Origin: Prochlorococcus sp. AG-315-C08
GTDB lineage: Bacteria > Cyanobacteriota > Cyanobacteriia > PCC-6307 > Cyanobiaceae
NCBI GenBank assembly: GCA_003284185.1
Contig: QBWB01000002.1
Location: forward strand, 1-53,366
DNA: 53,366 nucleotides
Direction: 5' to 3'
Below, piece after piece: positions 9,425 to 21,567 of the stretch. The first letter of the stretch is position 1. Every line of letters begins with the position of its first letter. The notes beneath the pieces were generated by a model. The model had not been told where the DNA came from and ran no database searches. It saw nothing but the letters and a program-made list of their open reading frames with translations. The position numbers were made by a program, and so were the translations under genes.

Positions 9425-10702
9425 ATGTCTAAAACAATAATACAAATCGATGGTAATAACTTCTATGCATCATGTGAGCAAATGATTGATCCTTCTCTTA
9501 GAGGAAAGGGATTAGTAATACTTTCTAATAATGATGGATGCATAATCTCTCGTAGTGCAGAAGTAAGAAAAATTGGGATTCCTATGGGAAAGCCTTATTT
9601 CAATTTAAAACAAGATTTAAATCAGCTAAATATAGAGGTAAGGAGTGCAAATTATGAACTTTATGGAGATATAAGTAATCGTCTAATGAGTATACTGAGA
9701 GTGAATTGTGAACAGTTAGAGGTATATTCTATAGATGAAGCATTTGCATGTATAACCCGGCCAGAAAATCAGAGTCTCCATACATGGGCAAAGAACCTAA
9801 GATCATTAGTATATCAAAATATAGGTATTCCTATTTCAATTGGAATTGGCAATAGCAAAGTCCAGTCAAAAATAGCTAACCATATTGCAAAAAGAATAAA
9901 AGAAAATTCAGGAATATTTGATATTGGTATTATCAAAAATAAAGACCAGTATCTTACTTTAATTGAAATAGAAAAAGTTTGGGGCGTGGGCAAGAAAATG
10001 TCCAAATGGTTAAGGAAAAGAGGAATAACAAATGCTCGAGAACTAAAAGATATGTCAAGAGAGGAAATCAAATACAAATTCGGAATTATAGGAGTACGAT
10101 TACAAAATGAGCTTAAAGGTGAGATCTGTATTCCTTTAATTTCAAAGTCTTTAATAAGAAAACAAGTCTGTGTTAGTAGAAGTTTCTCATATCCAATAAG
10201 TAGAATAGAAGAGTTAAATCTAGCAATAAGTCATTATGTTCTAATTGCAAGTGCAAAACTTAGAGCATATAATCAATTATCCTCAGAAATTACAATATTC
10301 ATAAATTCAAGTCTTTATTCCAAAAATTATTTCAAAAAATATGCAACTGCAATATTAGAGATAGCAAGTAATGACTCAGTTACGATGCTAAAAGAAAGCC
10401 TGCTATTAACAAAGAAAATCTTTAGACCATATCAGAAAATAACGAAAGCAGGAGTGATAATGAATAGACTTCAAAGCGATAAATACCAACAGAAAATACT
10501 CTTTAATACTCAAGAGGCAAAAGGATATCTACAGTTAGAATACTTAAGCAAAATAATAGATAGTATTAATAAAAAATATGGAAATAATACATTAAACTGG
10601 GCATCATCAGTAATTAATCAAGACTGGAGTCCTCGTCGAAGAAAACTATCTATGTTGAAAACCACATCCTTAGAAAATATTCCAATAGTATTTTGTAATT
10701 AA
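9425..10702 (+). CDS. umuC: Y-family DNA polymerase UmuC
   Basis: IQIDGNNFYASCEQMIDPSLRGKGLVILSNNDGCIISRSAE, VYSIDEAF, GIGIGNSK-like motifs; directly downstream of umuD. Confidence 0.95.
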   Translation: MSKTIIQIDGNNFYASCEQMIDPSLRGKGLVILSNNDGCIISRSAEVRKIGIPMGKPYFNLKQDLNQLNIEVRSANYELYGDISNRLMSILRVNCEQLEVYSIDEAFACITRPENQSLHTWAKNLRSLVYQNIGIPISIGIGNSKVQSKIANHIAKRIKENSGIFDIGIIKNKDQYLTLIEIEKVWGVGKKMSKWLRKRGITNARELKDMSREEIKYKFGIIGVRLQNELKGEICIPLISKSLIRKQVCVSRSFSYPISRIEELNLAISHYVLIASAKLRAYNQLSSEITIFINSSLYSKNYFKKYATAILEIASNDSVTMLKESLLLTKKIFRPYQKITKAGVIMNRLQSDKYQQKILFNTQEAKGYLQLEYLSKIIDSINKKYGNNTLNWASSVINQDWSPRRRKLSMLKTTSLENIPIVFCN

Positions 10703-10781
10703 TTAAAAAAAGATATAAAACATAAGAATTAAAGATATAATTCTCCTAAGATAAGAAAAGCAAGTTAAAGTAGTTTAAGAT

Positions 10782-11240
10782 ATGGAATTCTTAGCTTTTC
10801 TAGATAAAAATGAAATTGAAATAATAAGACTAATCGAAAAAGCCGGTTATTCTGCGGAAGAGAATACACCACTATGTCTAATTGGAAAAGAATACGTAGG
10901 CTTTATAAAGAAAAAACAGAAGAGAATAGTTATATGTACAAAAAATGCAAAACAAAAAGGAGGTTATCACCAGGTAAAAATAAAGAGAACAAATAGTTTC
11001 AAAATAACTTCTCTACATATAAAAAGAGCTCTTAGGCATGAGGCTGTTCATATTGCACAAGAGTGTAACAATGGTAAATTATTAAATCCAAAAAGAAAAC
11101 TAAAACTTAATCCTTCAAAATTAAATGCATTAAAAGGATCAACAAAAATATCAGGAGAAGAAGAGAAAGAAAAAGAAGCTTATATATTAGAGGACAGACC
11201 AAAACTAATTATAAGTGAATTGAAAAAATATTGTCTTTAA
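10782..11240 (+). CDS. putative HExxH-containing protein (possible zincin)
   Basis: ALRHEAVHIAQECN contains HEAVH; downstream of umuC. Confidence 0.65.
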   Translation: MEFLAFLDKNEIEIIRLIEKAGYSAEENTPLCLIGKEYVGFIKKKQKRIVICTKNAKQKGGYHQVKIKRTNSFKITSLHIKRALRHEAVHIAQECNNGKLLNPKRKLKLNPSKLNALKGSTKISGEEEKEKEAYILEDRPKLIISELKKYCL

Positions 11241-11252
11241 AATATATATAAA

Positions 11253-11552
11253 TTAGTTCTCTCTGAGTAACTGAACTGAATTAAATTTAGAGCTATAAAT
11301 TAATACCATACCTTTACCAAAATAAGGCAGTCCAGTTAAAGACCTGAGTGCTTCAATATTCACAAGAGCAGAACCACAAGTTTCTAAAATAAGAACTGGC
11401 AAGGTAGTTGTATTACCATACATATCTTGAAGGTCAAGAGATTGTCTTATAGCCAATTCAGCTTTTGATAATCCGATATGATTAATAAAATTAGACCATA
11501 AATCATTAGATATAATACAATTTTTAAAGTTATGTGCAATTGATTTTTTCAT
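11253..11552 (-). CDS. hypothetical protein, possibly DUF2949-like
   Basis: IGLSKAELAIRQSLDLQDMYGNTTTLPVLILETCGSALVNIEALRSLTG; family call tentative. Confidence 0.6.
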   Translation of the reverse strand: MKKSIAHNFKNCIISNDLWSNFINHIGLSKAELAIRQSLDLQDMYGNTTTLPVLILETCGSALVNIEALRSLTGLPYFGKGMVLIYSSKFNSVQLLREN

Positions 11553-11584
11553 AGAAAATAATTACTAAATAAATATTATATTAA

Positions 11585-13612
11585 TTATCTAGCACATCTT
11601 TGCTTATCTAAATGAGAAATATTTTTCCTTTCTGAATAATACATTTGTTGAAAATTTATAGCTTCTTTATTGAGCTCATGAAACATTTCAATCACACGAC
11701 CCTCCATATCAACATATTCATTTTTTTCAACATTCTCTTCATTTATAAGGGCCTCAATACAATTCTCAAGAGTTTGTAATCTTTGAGAACACCAAGCCTC
11801 AAGAAGATGCCTACATCTCTTCAGAGACTTTTGTTTTTCTAAAACTGCCAAAGCACCACGAATTTCTAATGCAGGTTCGCCTAGGATTGCCAATTTAAAT
11901 TCATCAGCTTCTAGAAGGGGAGTAAGTTTTGAAGCTACGTTATTATTATTATCGATAAAATTATCTAATAATTGTTTAGGTAAGTCTATATTGGCTAAAA
12001 TATTACCATCATTATTCCCACGATTAATTGACTCAATGGTTTCAGCACCAAAAAGCTCTTCCTCAATATTATTAATAGTCAACCAAATTAAACGATGATG
12101 ATAAATAGCAAAATCATCAAGATCCCTTAACCTCAATTCTCTACGTATAGAAGATCTATAGTTACCACATTGAATATAAATAAAAAGAATATCTGCCTCA
12201 CTTCTCTCTCTAAGGCTTGCTTCACCAGGTTTCTCATGACGGTTTGATCGACCATGCCAACGCTGACCTTTAATTTGATTACGAAGATCCTCTTCTAACT
12301 GAAGAGCAAAACGAGCTTGCCCCCCACTTAAACGCTCTGCGGCCTTTTGAAGATAATGAGTTCGAATAGCAGTTTGGGGTAACTTTCCAAGGAGACTGAC
12401 TAAATCACTAACAGCTTTTTGAAATTGCTCTGATTTACTAAGATCTAAGTCTTTGATTGATTGATCCATCTGCCAATCCATCCACAAAGGAGAAGTAGTT
12501 GCCAAAGCCTCATATTCCGCGGACGAATGATTAAGTAGAAACTCATCTGGATCTTTCCCCGAAGGCAATTGAAGAACTCTTAAATCCAATTGACCTTGAA
12601 TTGCAAGGTTTTCTACTTCGCTGATTGCACGGTTCGCAGCACGAATTCCAGCGTTATCAGTATCAAAATTGAGTATTATTTTTTTGCTATCAGTACAACG
12701 TGATAAAAGTGTGATTTGATTGTTACTCAAAGCTGTTCCTAATGATGCGACAACATTCGTTATGCCTGAATCGTGAAGAGCCATCACATCAAAATAACCT
12801 TCTACAACAACAGCAAAATCTTTTTTTCTAATTGAAGTTGAAGATTTATCCAATCCAAAAAGATTTTTTCCTTTTTCAAAAATTTCAGTCTCTGGAGAAT
12901 TTAAATATTTCGGTTCAGAACCATCCAAACTTCTACCTCCGAAACCAATAACTCTTTTTTGTCTATCGTGAATTGGTATTATTAATCGATTACGAAACCT
13001 GTCATAGAAACCATTCCCACCCTTTCGTGGAACTACAAGACCAGCTGATTCAAGGATTTCTACACCAATTTTTTCTACATCGACAAAATAACGTAGTAAT
13101 GAATCCCAATGATCTGGAGCAAAACCTAGTTCAAAGGCGATAATTGTACCGTCACTTAAACAACGTTTATTCTTCAAATATTCAAGCGCATTCTGGCCGC
13201 ATTCAGCATTCAATTGATTTTGAAACCAGCCAGCAGCTAATTTCAAAACACGATATAAAGTTTCTCTTCGAGTAAGCTGTTTTTTAAGTCTTTCTTGTTG
13301 AGGACCATCTACTGTATCAATAGGTACTTCGTACTTACCGGCGAGTTCCAGAACAACATCACTGAAACTTTGTCGCTGATACTCCATTAAAAATTTAATA
13401 GCATTCCCACCAGCACCACAAGAAAAACAATAATAAAATTGCTTTCCAGGTATTACAGACATAGAGGGCTTGCTGTCATCATGAAAAGGACATATCCCTA
13501 CATATTCCTTACCTTTTTTCTTAAGTACAACGTGTTCACCTATTACATCAACAATATCAACACGTTCTTTTACTGCATCAATTGTTCTAGGGTGAAGTCG
13601 AGCTGAAGCCAT
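11585..13612 (-). CDS. dnaG: DNA primase
   Basis: CHC2 zinc finger (CPFHDDSKPSMSV...FYYCFSCGAGGNAIKF) and Toprim VVVEGYFDVMAL. Confidence 0.98.
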   Translation of the reverse strand: MASARLHPRTIDAVKERVDIVDVIGEHVVLKKKGKEYVGICPFHDDSKPSMSVIPGKQFYYCFSCGAGGNAIKFLMEYQRQSFSDVVLELAGKYEVPIDTVDGPQQERLKKQLTRRETLYRVLKLAAGWFQNQLNAECGQNALEYLKNKRCLSDGTIIAFELGFAPDHWDSLLRYFVDVEKIGVEILESAGLVVPRKGGNGFYDRFRNRLIIPIHDRQKRVIGFGGRSLDGSEPKYLNSPETEIFEKGKNLFGLDKSSTSIRKKDFAVVVEGYFDVMALHDSGITNVVASLGTALSNNQITLLSRCTDSKKIILNFDTDNAGIRAANRAISEVENLAIQGQLDLRVLQLPSGKDPDEFLLNHSSAEYEALATTSPLWMDWQMDQSIKDLDLSKSEQFQKAVSDLVSLLGKLPQTAIRTHYLQKAAERLSGGQARFALQLEEDLRNQIKGQRWHGRSNRHEKPGEASLRERSEADILFIYIQCGNYRSSIRRELRLRDLDDFAIYHHRLIWLTINNIEEELFGAETIESINRGNNDGNILANIDLPKQLLDNFIDNNNNVASKLTPLLEADEFKLAILGEPALEIRGALAVLEKQKSLKRCRHLLEAWCSQRLQTLENCIEALINEENVEKNEYVDMEGRVIEMFHELNKEAINFQQMYYSERKNISHLDKQRCAR

Positions 13613-13660
13613 ATTATAATTTTAAATGAATTTAAAATATTTAGTTAAAACTATTCAGAA

Positions 13661-14557
13661 TTGAATAAAAACACATTACAAATCGATTTAAAGACAAACG
13701 AAGATTTTCTTGGATATAAATATTTAATTGGAAGCGCCATAGCTTTTAGCCTTATGAGCGTATGTGTTAAAGAAATTGGAGGTAGATTACCAATTGCTGA
13801 ACTTGTTTTTGCTAGAGCTTTATTTAGTCTTATTATTACAAGAATAATGTTATATAGACTTAATATTAATCCATGGGGGTTTCAGAAAAAATTATTACTT
13901 ATAAGAGGCTTTCTTGGAACAGGAGCACTTTTTTGTATCTTTAAGTCTCTTACAATATTACCTATAGCTAGCGCAACTGTAATTCAATATATTTATCCTA
14001 CATTTGCCGCTATTAGTGCATATTTTATTTTAAATGAGAAAATCAATAAGAATATAATTTATTCAATCATAATTGGATGGTTTGGTATATTTCTAGTTGT
14101 ACAACCTGAACTGATAACTGATGAAAGGATACCAGATCTCATAATATCAGTGATAATAGCAATATCAGGAGCATTCCTTACATCATTGGCTTATATAAGT
14201 ATTAGGAAACTCTCAAAAGATGAACATCCTTTGGTTATTATTCATTACTTTCCTCTTGTATCACTACCTTTAACAATCCCTTTTTTAGTTGGAAATTTTG
14301 TAATACCACAAGGTAATCAATGGATACTATTATTGGGAATTGGTTTATTTACACAGATTGGGCAAATATTTATAACTAAAGGTTTAAGAATTATTCCAGT
14401 TACTAAGGCTACATGCCTTAATTATTCACAAGTAATCTTTGCGAGTATATGGGGAGTCCTAATTTTCCAAGAGTCCATAACAATTTCACTATATTGTGGT
14501 GGATTATGCGTACTCATATCTACTATTATTAGTATGAAAGCAATAAACAAAGCGTAG
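13661..14557 (+). CDS. EamA/DMT-family transporter
   Basis: Ten hydrophobic segments, ARALFSLIITRI, FLGTGALFCIFKSLTILPIASATVIQYIYPTF; TTG start. Confidence 0.9.
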   Translation: MNKNTLQIDLKTNEDFLGYKYLIGSAIAFSLMSVCVKEIGGRLPIAELVFARALFSLIITRIMLYRLNINPWGFQKKLLLIRGFLGTGALFCIFKSLTILPIASATVIQYIYPTFAAISAYFILNEKINKNIIYSIIIGWFGIFLVVQPELITDERIPDLIISVIIAISGAFLTSLAYISIRKLSKDEHPLVIIHYFPLVSLPLTIPFLVGNFVIPQGNQWILLLGIGLFTQIGQIFITKGLRIIPVTKATCLNYSQVIFASIWGVLIFQESITISLYCGGLCVLISTIISMKAINKA

Positions 14558-14563
14558 TATTCT

Positions 14564-14944
14564 ATGAAGATTGCTCTTTTAACTATTATTTTATTAACAA
14601 CCGGAGTTCTTGGCTCTACTGCAAGTGAGTCCCAGCCAGGTTTATTATCGTTAAGAACATGTACAAGAAATGAGTACATAGAGGAATATATACCAGGCAC
14701 TAGAAATAATCCTGGATATGTTAAAAATTGGGAAGAGACCGTTGAAGTCCCATGTCAGAAAAAGGAATCAAATAACAATACATATAAATTAGATAACAAT
14801 GATTGTTCAGAAGGTACTATTGCAGGTGCAATTTTAGGGGGTGGTGTAGCCACTGCAATTTCAAGAGGGAAAGATAGATGGTGGGCGATACCAGCTGGAG
14901 TAGTTGGAGGTTCCATGTTTGGTTGTCAAATTGATGGAGGATAA
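14564..14944 (+). CDS. secreted hypothetical protein with glycine-zipper-like C-terminus
   Basis: Signal-peptide-like N-terminus, then GTIAGAILGGGVATAISRGKDRWWAIPAGVVGGSMFGCQ. Confidence 0.75.
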   Translation: MKIALLTIILLTTGVLGSTASESQPGLLSLRTCTRNEYIEEYIPGTRNNPGYVKNWEETVEVPCQKKESNNNTYKLDNNDCSEGTIAGAILGGGVATAISRGKDRWWAIPAGVVGGSMFGCQIDGG

Positions 14945-15004
14945 TAAATATCTTTGCTAGCTACTTATTTTTTGCCAATATGTATGTATTGAGGTTAGTT
15001 ATTA

Positions 15005-15706
15005 ATGATTAGTTGGCTAAAGGGTCAAATAATACATAATTGGAATTATTCATCAAAAAAAGGTGTAGTAATCGCTTGTGCAGGAGTTGGTTACGAGGTT
15101 CAACTTTTGTCTAGTCATATAAGTGTTATTAATAATTCACATGATCAAGAGATCTGGACACATCAAATAGAGCGAGAGGATTGTACAAATTTATATGGTT
15201 TCCAAGAAATTAAACAAAGAGATTTATTTAGAAAATTAATCAATGTTAATGGAATAGGTGCCCAAATAGGTATGGCATTATTAGACGATTTTAGTGTTAA
15301 GGATTTAGTCCTAGCTATAGAGTCAGAGAACATTAAAGTTTTAACTCAATCGCAAGGAGTGGGGAAACGATTAGCAGAAAGACTAACAATGGAGTTAAGA
15401 AACAAGCTAAATGAATTTCAATCTATTGAAAAAGATCATATTTATAATAATAAAAATAGAAATCAAAATAATTCATTTTCAGACTCAATAGATGAAATCA
15501 CATCAATCCTCAATTCCCTTGGATACGTTGATCAAGAAATTACTCGAGCATTAGAGTCCATAGAAAATGATGGAAACGATCTCCGCTCGTTAGATAATCA
15601 GCCTTTATCAGAAACAAAATCAGACCTATTCGAGAAACAATTAACAGAAATCCTTAAACGAGTAAGTCAAAACGACCACTTGATTGATGGTAAGGGTCTA
15701 AATTAA
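15005..15706 (+). CDS. ruvA: Holliday junction branch migration protein RuvA
   Basis: MISWLKGQI...GVGYEVQLL, LINVNGIGAQIGMALL, SQGVGKRLAERLTMELRNKL. Confidence 0.97.
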   Translation: MISWLKGQIIHNWNYSSKKGVVIACAGVGYEVQLLSSHISVINNSHDQEIWTHQIEREDCTNLYGFQEIKQRDLFRKLINVNGIGAQIGMALLDDFSVKDLVLAIESENIKVLTQSQGVGKRLAERLTMELRNKLNEFQSIEKDHIYNNKNRNQNNSFSDSIDEITSILNSLGYVDQEITRALESIENDGNDLRSLDNQPLSETKSDLFEKQLTEILKRVSQNDHLIDGKGLN

Positions 15707-15740
15707 ACTAAAGTAACTAAACAAGTTAAGACAAAATCAA

Positions 15741-16010
15741 ATGTCCCTAGGTACCGAAGAAAAACAAAAACTTATCAACACCCATCAAGTTCACTCGACT
15801 GATACAGGTTCATCAGAAGTTCAGGTTGCGATGCTTACTGAAAGAATCTCTAAGTTAAGCCAACATCTTCAAAACAATATTCATGATTTTTCCTCTAGAC
15901 AAGGACTACTTAAAATGATTGGTCAACGCAAAAGACTTTTGGGTTACATACGTAATAAAAGTGAAAAAAGATTTACAGACCTGATAAATAAATTATCCAT
16001 TAGGGGATAA
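15741..16010 (+). CDS. rpsO: 30S ribosomal protein S15
   Basis: [26 protein letters not shown]...[19 protein letters not shown]. Confidence 0.99.
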   Translation: MSLGTEEKQKLINTHQVHSTDTGSSEVQVAMLTERISKLSQHLQNNIHDFSSRQGLLKMIGQRKRLLGYIRNKSEKRFTDLINKLSIRG

Positions 16011-16037
16011 TCACCTCATTCAATTTAATATGAACGA

Positions 16038-16472
16038 ATGACTGACGACAATAAAAACAAACCATCAACTGAGAACAGCCTTGGTTTCGAAACAAAGAAT
16101 CAAGCGCCTAATTTAAAAAAAAGCCCTTCTAATAAAAAAACAACTAAAAGTTCTGGTATACCAAAATATGTAGCGAATAGAATGGCAAGGAGAATTATTA
16201 TCACCACTGGAATACCTACCCTGAGCGGTATGGGGGTTTTTATTGGAAGTTATTATGTAATTAGTAGAGATATAGCTGAGATCTCGCCAACAATTACGCT
16301 TGTCACCTCGGCAATGTGTTTTTTTGTAGGTCTTTTAGGATTAAGTTATGGAATCCTTTCAGCAAGTTGGGATCCCCAACCAGGGTCTTTACTAGGCCTA
16401 GGAAACATTAAGCCAAACATCAGTCGAATAAAAGATGCATTTAAATCGAAAAAGCTAGATACGACTAATTAA
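16038..16472 (+). CDS. PAM68 family (DUF3464) protein
   Basis: IPKYVANRMARRIIITTGIPTLSGMGVFIGSYYVIS...SYGILSASWDPQPGSLLG. Confidence 0.9.
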   Translation: MTDDNKNKPSTENSLGFETKNQAPNLKKSPSNKKTTKSSGIPKYVANRMARRIIITTGIPTLSGMGVFIGSYYVISRDIAEISPTITLVTSAMCFFVGLLGLSYGILSASWDPQPGSLLGLGNIKPNISRIKDAFKSKKLDTTN

Positions 16473-16481
16473 TGATGAACG

Positions 16482-19400
16482 TTAATTGATTAAACTTTTA
16501 CTTGATCTAGCAACAAATGAATTATCGGACAAAATATTCAGAGCTTGTTTAGCATCTCTAACGCAGAATTGATCTCCCAGTCGCACATATCTTGTATTGT
16601 CAGCATCATGAAGACATGCAACCACTGGGACGCGTACCCCTAACTCATTTCTAGCCGGTCTATTTCTAGACAAACATTCTCTTAATTTATGCTGAACATT
16701 TATATCAGTTGCTTGCTCAGGACGAAGATCTATTAAAATAAATTTTAGATCATCTATTTCTCTACAGTCTTCGAGAATCAACTGGACATTATCATCTCTT
16801 CTATCGACACTTGCCCAAATTAATAATCTAGTTTCAACCATTAAATGTTCACATAATCTTTCGTAACTTTTTGGAAATACAACAGCTTCACAGGAACCAG
16901 TTAGATCCTCAAGTTGAATAATTGCCATACGATCTCCCTTTCTCGTTGTTACTTGTCTGATTTCAGGAATCATTGCAATTACACTTACACGTGCCTTATC
17001 TTTCTGATCATCTAATGTACTAAGACTAATTGGAGCAATTAATTTAGCAGGTTCTGATAATTGTTTTAAAGGATGATCTGAAAGATAAAATCCTACATAT
17101 TCTTTCTCTAATTTCAGTTTATCTGTAGGGGGATATTCTTTAACATTAGTAGCCTTTGGAGCAGTACGATAATCATTTGTTAAAGGGTCATTAGTTGAAG
17201 TTGAAATAATGTCAAAAAGATTACCTTGTCCACTAATTCTATCTTTAGCTCTTGAAGAAGCCCAATCAATTACCAAGTCTAAATCCGCTATAAGTTGAGC
17301 TCGGTTTGCATTTTCCTCAAGACTATCTAAAGCACCACAATGAATTAAAGCTTCTAAACCTCTTCTATTAATTACATTTAATGAAATACGGTCACATATT
17401 TCAGCTAACGAATGAAATTCTCCATCAATCTCCCTAGATTTAATAAGTTTCTTAATTGCATTACTACCAAGATTTTTTACTGCAGATAAGCCAAAAAGAA
17501 TTGAATTATCACTAGGTGTAAAATCATAACCGGATGTATTTATATTGGGAGGTAAAACATTTATCCCCATTGAATTACAGTTAGAAATATATCGTTGAAT
17601 TTTATCTGAAGAGCCTGAATTAACTGTTAACAATGCTGCCATATAGGCAACAGGATAATGTGCTTTTAAATAAGCTGTTTGATAAGTTACTGCTCCATAG
17701 GCGGTAGAATGACTTTTATTAAAACAATATTCCGCAAATAAAACCATTTGATCAAATAATTTATCTGCAATGATCTGTTCTACTCCTTTAGAAACGGCTC
17801 CTTCAACAAATAGTTTTCTATGCCTTTGCATTTCAGTTACTTTTTTCTTACCCATAGCTCTTCGAAGTAAGTCAGCTTGTCCAAGAGAATATCCAGCTAA
17901 ATCTTGAGCAATTTTCATAATTTGCTCTTGATAAACCATAATTCCATAAGTTTCACTTAAAATGGGTTCAAGTGAATGGTGTGGAAAATCAACATTTTCC
18001 TTACCATGCTTTCGATTTATAAATTTGGGAATTAATCCAGCATCTAGTGGTCCTGGACGATATAACGCAAGAATAGAAGAAATATCTTCTAGCGATGATG
18101 GTTTTAAATCTTTAACGATTTGTCGCATTCCACTGGATTCAAGCTGAAAAATCCCTTCAAGATCCCCCCTTGAAAGTAAATCAAATGTTTTTTTATCAGT
18201 AAAAGGTAAAGAATCTGGATTTAATCTATGCCCTATTGACTCCTCAACTAAATCTACTGTCTTTTCAATCATTGTGAGATTTCTTAAACCTAAAAAATCC
18301 ATTTTCAATAATCCAAGGGACTCAATATCTTCCATAAAATATTGTGTAATAATTTGGCCATCATTATTTCTTTGAAGAGGTACTAAATTATCAAGCGACT
18401 GTGCAGCAATAACAACTCCAGCAGCATGTACACCAAAAGTTTTATTTGTACCCTCAATTCTCATAGCCATATCAACCCATTTTTTTATTTTTGAATCATT
18501 ATTATATTTTTCTAGGAAATCCTTATTAGGAGAATCCTTACTAATCATGGATGATAGTTTTGCTGGTTTTCCTCTTACAACAGGTATTAATTTTGCTAAC
18601 CGATCTGCCTCTGAATATGAAATATCTAAAACTCTGGCAACATCTTTTAGAACAGCCTTTGACGTCATTCTATTAAATGTAATTATCTGAGCAACTTTAT
18701 CTTGCCCATATTTTTTTGTTACATAGTCAATAACTTCTCCACGTCTCTCTATACAGAAATCCGTATCAATATCAGGCATTGATTTTCTCTCAGGATTTAA
18801 AAATCTTTCAAACAATAAACCATTTTTTACAGGGTCTATATTTGTAATTTGGAGAGCGTATGCAACCAAAGAGCCAGCAGCAGAACCTCTTCCAGGGCCG
18901 ACAGGAATCTTACTTTCCCTAGCAAACTTTATGTAATCCCAAACAACAAGGAAATAAGTAGGAAAGCCCATTTGTTCCATAACATCTAATTCATATTTAA
19001 GTCTCTCCTTGTAAGAGATATCTACTTTATGAAAATTATCAATTTCTAACCGCTGAAGTAAACCACTTATAGTAATTTCTTTCAAATAAGTTACAGGTGT
19101 ATAGCCCTCTGGTATTGGGAAATCAGGCATCTTATAGTTACCTAGAATACTATATTGTTTAACTTTTTCTGCTATTAAACCTGTATTCTCAATAGCTTTA
19201 TCAATAACTTCTGAATCTAAATGATCAATAAATAACTTTCTCATTTCTTCTTCAGATTTAAGATATTCAGTTCCTGTGTATCTAAGCCTTTTTGAATCAC
19301 TAATCAGTTTTCCAGTCAACACACATATCAGTGCATCATGAGCTTCAATATCATTTTTTGAAATATAGTGGGCATCATTAGTCGCAATTATCTTAATATC

Positions 19401-19997
19401 AAGTTCATTTGAAATTCTGAGTATTTCGCTATTAACTATTCGATCTTCAATAGATCCATGATCTTGAATTTCTAAATAAAAGTCATCATTAAAAATTTCC
19501 TTATACCAAGAGGCAATTTCCCTCGCAACATCAAGCCTCCCCTTAAGGATTGCTTGAGGAATCTCTCCACCCAAGCAAGCAGTTGAACATATTAATCCTT
19601 TACTATATTTTTTGAGCAACGATTTATCTATGCAAGCCCGAGAGAATATGCCTCTTCCTCTCATGCCATTAAGATGACTTAATGTTGTCAGCTTTACAAG
19701 ATTCTCATAGCCAATTTGATTTTTTGCAATAACCACAAGATGATATCTTCTTTCTTTTTTAGGCTGAGGATCATCTATAGAGCCATTAATTACATACATC
19801 TCATTCCCAATAATCGGCTTTATATTTGCTGCCTGACATAACTTCAACAATTCAATAGCTCCATACATAACTCCATGATCAGTTATCGCAAGTGCATTCA
19901 GCCCAAGCTCCTTAGCCCTATTAACCATTGCAGGTAATTGGCTTGCTCCATCAAGAAGACTGTAATCACTGTGATTATGAATCGGAACAAATGTCAT
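16482..19997 (-). CDS. dnaE: DNA polymerase III subunit alpha
   Basis: PHP domain [56 protein letters not shown]; 1171 aa intact. Confidence 0.98.
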   Translation of the reverse strand: MTFVPIHNHSDYSLLDGASQLPAMVNRAKELGLNALAITDHGVMYGAIELLKLCQAANIKPIIGNEMYVINGSIDDPQPKKERRYHLVVIAKNQIGYENLVKLTTLSHLNGMRGRGIFSRACIDKSLLKKYSKGLICSTACLGGEIPQAILKGRLDVAREIASWYKEIFNDDFYLEIQDHGSIEDRIVNSEILRISNELDIKIIATNDAHYISKNDIEAHDALICVLTGKLISDSKRLRYTGTEYLKSEEEMRKLFIDHLDSEVIDKAIENTGLIAEKVKQYSILGNYKMPDFPIPEGYTPVTYLKEITISGLLQRLEIDNFHKVDISYKERLKYELDVMEQMGFPTYFLVVWDYIKFARESKIPVGPGRGSAAGSLVAYALQITNIDPVKNGLLFERFLNPERKSMPDIDTDFCIERRGEVIDYVTKKYGQDKVAQIITFNRMTSKAVLKDVARVLDISYSEADRLAKLIPVVRGKPAKLSSMISKDSPNKDFLEKYNNDSKIKKWVDMAMRIEGTNKTFGVHAAGVVIAAQSLDNLVPLQRNNDGQIITQYFMEDIESLGLLKMDFLGLRNLTMIEKTVDLVEESIGHRLNPDSLPFTDKKTFDLLSRGDLEGIFQLESSGMRQIVKDLKPSSLEDISSILALYRPGPLDAGLIPKFINRKHGKENVDFPHHSLEPILSETYGIMVYQEQIMKIAQDLAGYSLGQADLLRRAMGKKKVTEMQRHRKLFVEGAVSKGVEQIIADKLFDQMVLFAEYCFNKSHSTAYGAVTYQTAYLKAHYPVAYMAALLTVNSGSSDKIQRYISNCNSMGINVLPPNINTSGYDFTPSDNSILFGLSAVKNLGSNAIKKLIKSREIDGEFHSLAEICDRISLNVINRRGLEALIHCGALDSLEENANRAQLIADLDLVIDWASSRAKDRISGQGNLFDIISTSTNDPLTNDYRTAPKATNVKEYPPTDKLKLEKEYVGFYLSDHPLKQLSEPAKLIAPISLSTLDDQKDKARVSVIAMIPEIRQVTTRKGDRMAIIQLEDLTGSCEAVVFPKSYERLCEHLMVETRLLIWASVDRRDDNVQLILEDCREIDDLKFILIDLRPEQATDINVQHKLRECLSRNRPARNELGVRVPVVACLHDADNTRYVRLGDQFCVRDAKQALNILSDNSFVARSSKSLIN

Positions 19998-20069
19998 TCA
20001 AGAAACTTTCAATCAGGCCCTTTATATAGTGTAGCCGGAAACCAAGGCGCTATATAGAGTGTTTATCTT

Positions 20070-21530
20070 TTAAAATATGTATTCAGGTTTCTTTTTATTT
20101 TTAAAGACATCAGCTGCAATCTCAAACTGATTAGCCACCTGAAGAATTCGATCTTCTTCAAAAACATTTCCTATCAATTGCAAACCAATTGGGAGACCGT
20201 TTTTATCAAAGCCACAAGGAATACTTATAGCAGGCAATCCAGCTAAGTTAGCAGGAATAGTTAATAAATCAGATAAATACATTGCCATAGGGTTATTGAT
20301 ATTTTCACCAAATTCAAAAGCAGTAGTAGGAGCGGTTGGTGCTAATAAAACATCTACTTTTTGAAAAGCATTATCAAAGTCTTTACGAATTAAAGTTCTA
20401 ACTTGTTGTGCTTTTTTATAATACGCATCTACATATCCAGCAGAAAGAGCGTAAGTCCCTATAAGTATTCGTCTTTTTACTTCACTTCCAAAACCATCAG
20501 CTCTACTTTTCGAAGTCATAGATATAAGTGATTCAGCCTTATCAGAACGAAACCCATACTTAACTCCATCATATCTAGCCAAGTTTGCGGAAGCTTCAGA
20601 AGGGGCAATTAAATAATAAGTAGCAATACCATCATTAAAGCGAGGACAAGATATATTAATAATTTCTGCACCCAAACTCTCTAAAACCGAAGCAGATTTT
20701 AAAACTGATTCTTTAACAGATGAAGAAAGACCTTCGTGCTCAAAACAATTATCAATTAAACCTATTTTTAATCCCTTGATTGACTTAGATAGGTTTTCTA
20801 AATAATTAGGAACAGGAATATCAATAGACGTGGAATCAAGCTTATCCTTACCAGAAATTACTTGCAATAGTTCTGCAGCATCAGAGACAGAAGAGGCAAA
20901 AGGACCTACCTGATCTAATGAACTAGCAAAAGCAATTAGTCCCCATCTACTCACTCGACCGTAAGTAGGCTTTAGTCCAACGACTCCACAAAAAGAAGCT
21001 GGTTGTCTAATTGATCCTCCAGTATCAGAGCCCAATGCACCAAAACATAGACCTGAAGCAACAGCTGCCGCACTACCACCAGAACTACCTCCTGGAACAT
21101 TATTAGTATTCCAAGGATTCAATGTGGGTCCAAATGCGGAGTTTTCAGTTGAACTCCCCATTGCAAATTCATCTAAATTTGTCTTTCCAATCATTACTGC
21201 TCCTGAATTCCAAAGTCTTTCAGTGACCGTTGACTCGTATGGAGGAATGAAATTTCCTAAAATGCGACTTGCACAAGTGGTTTTTATACCTTTAGTACAT
21301 AAATTATCTTTAATACCTATTGGAATACCAGCTAAGGGAGGAAGTGTTTCACCAGCAGAGCGCTTTGTATCAATTGTTTCAGCCTGTAAAAGAGCATATT
21401 CACCAGTTACAGACAAATAACAATTAAGCTTTGGATCTAACTCATTAATTCGCTTAAGTTTTTCTTGAACAAGCTCTTTAGAAGAGACTTCACCACGCTT
21501 TAGCTTTTGGCGTAAGTCTGCGAAAGTCAT
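20070..21530 (-). CDS. gatA: aspartyl/glutamyl-tRNA amidotransferase subunit A
   Basis: Amidase signature [49 protein letters not shown]. Confidence 0.98.
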   Translation of the reverse strand: MTFADLRQKLKRGEVSSKELVQEKLKRINELDPKLNCYLSVTGEYALLQAETIDTKRSAGETLPPLAGIPIGIKDNLCTKGIKTTCASRILGNFIPPYESTVTERLWNSGAVMIGKTNLDEFAMGSSTENSAFGPTLNPWNTNNVPGGSSGGSAAAVASGLCFGALGSDTGGSIRQPASFCGVVGLKPTYGRVSRWGLIAFASSLDQVGPFASSVSDAAELLQVISGKDKLDSTSIDIPVPNYLENLSKSIKGLKIGLIDNCFEHEGLSSSVKESVLKSASVLESLGAEIINISCPRFNDGIATYYLIAPSEASANLARYDGVKYGFRSDKAESLISMTSKSRADGFGSEVKRRILIGTYALSAGYVDAYYKKAQQVRTLIRKDFDNAFQKVDVLLAPTAPTTAFEFGENINNPMAMYLSDLLTIPANLAGLPAISIPCGFDKNGLPIGLQLIGNVFEEDRILQVANQFEIAADVFKNKKKPEYIF

Positions 21531-21567
21531 TATTTATTAATAAATTTGAGAAACACTAGTTATAAGA

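Noticed and set aside
13525-13541. AAGTACAACGTGTTCA as a LexA box
   Set aside because: Spacing is 5 rather than 4 and it lies within dnaG coding sequence.
14422-14700. 92-aa minus ORF
   Set aside because: Antisense to the EamA transporter and the glycine-zipper protein, both far better supported.
20028-20060. Imperfect inverted repeat around TATATAG...CTATATA between gatA and dnaE
   Set aside because: Arms are interrupted and AT-rich; could be promoter sequence of dnaE, insufficient for a terminator call.
21124-21420. 98-aa plus ORF inside gatA
   Set aside because: Antisense shadow of gatA; likewise 3830-4021 (secD), 9814-10077 (umuC), 17962-18147 (dnaE), 23230-23475 (mrnC), 25706-26020 (trpD), 26410-26655 (DUF3288), 27180-27365 (ABC exporter), 30529-30795 (uppP), 33554-33739 (gpgP), 36633-36911 (gpgS), 37334-37552 (TauE-like), 41675-42028 (Nramp-like), 47510-47749. 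The 29204-29419 (msrA) and 35381-35608 (GH13) ORFs are same-strand off-frame shadows.
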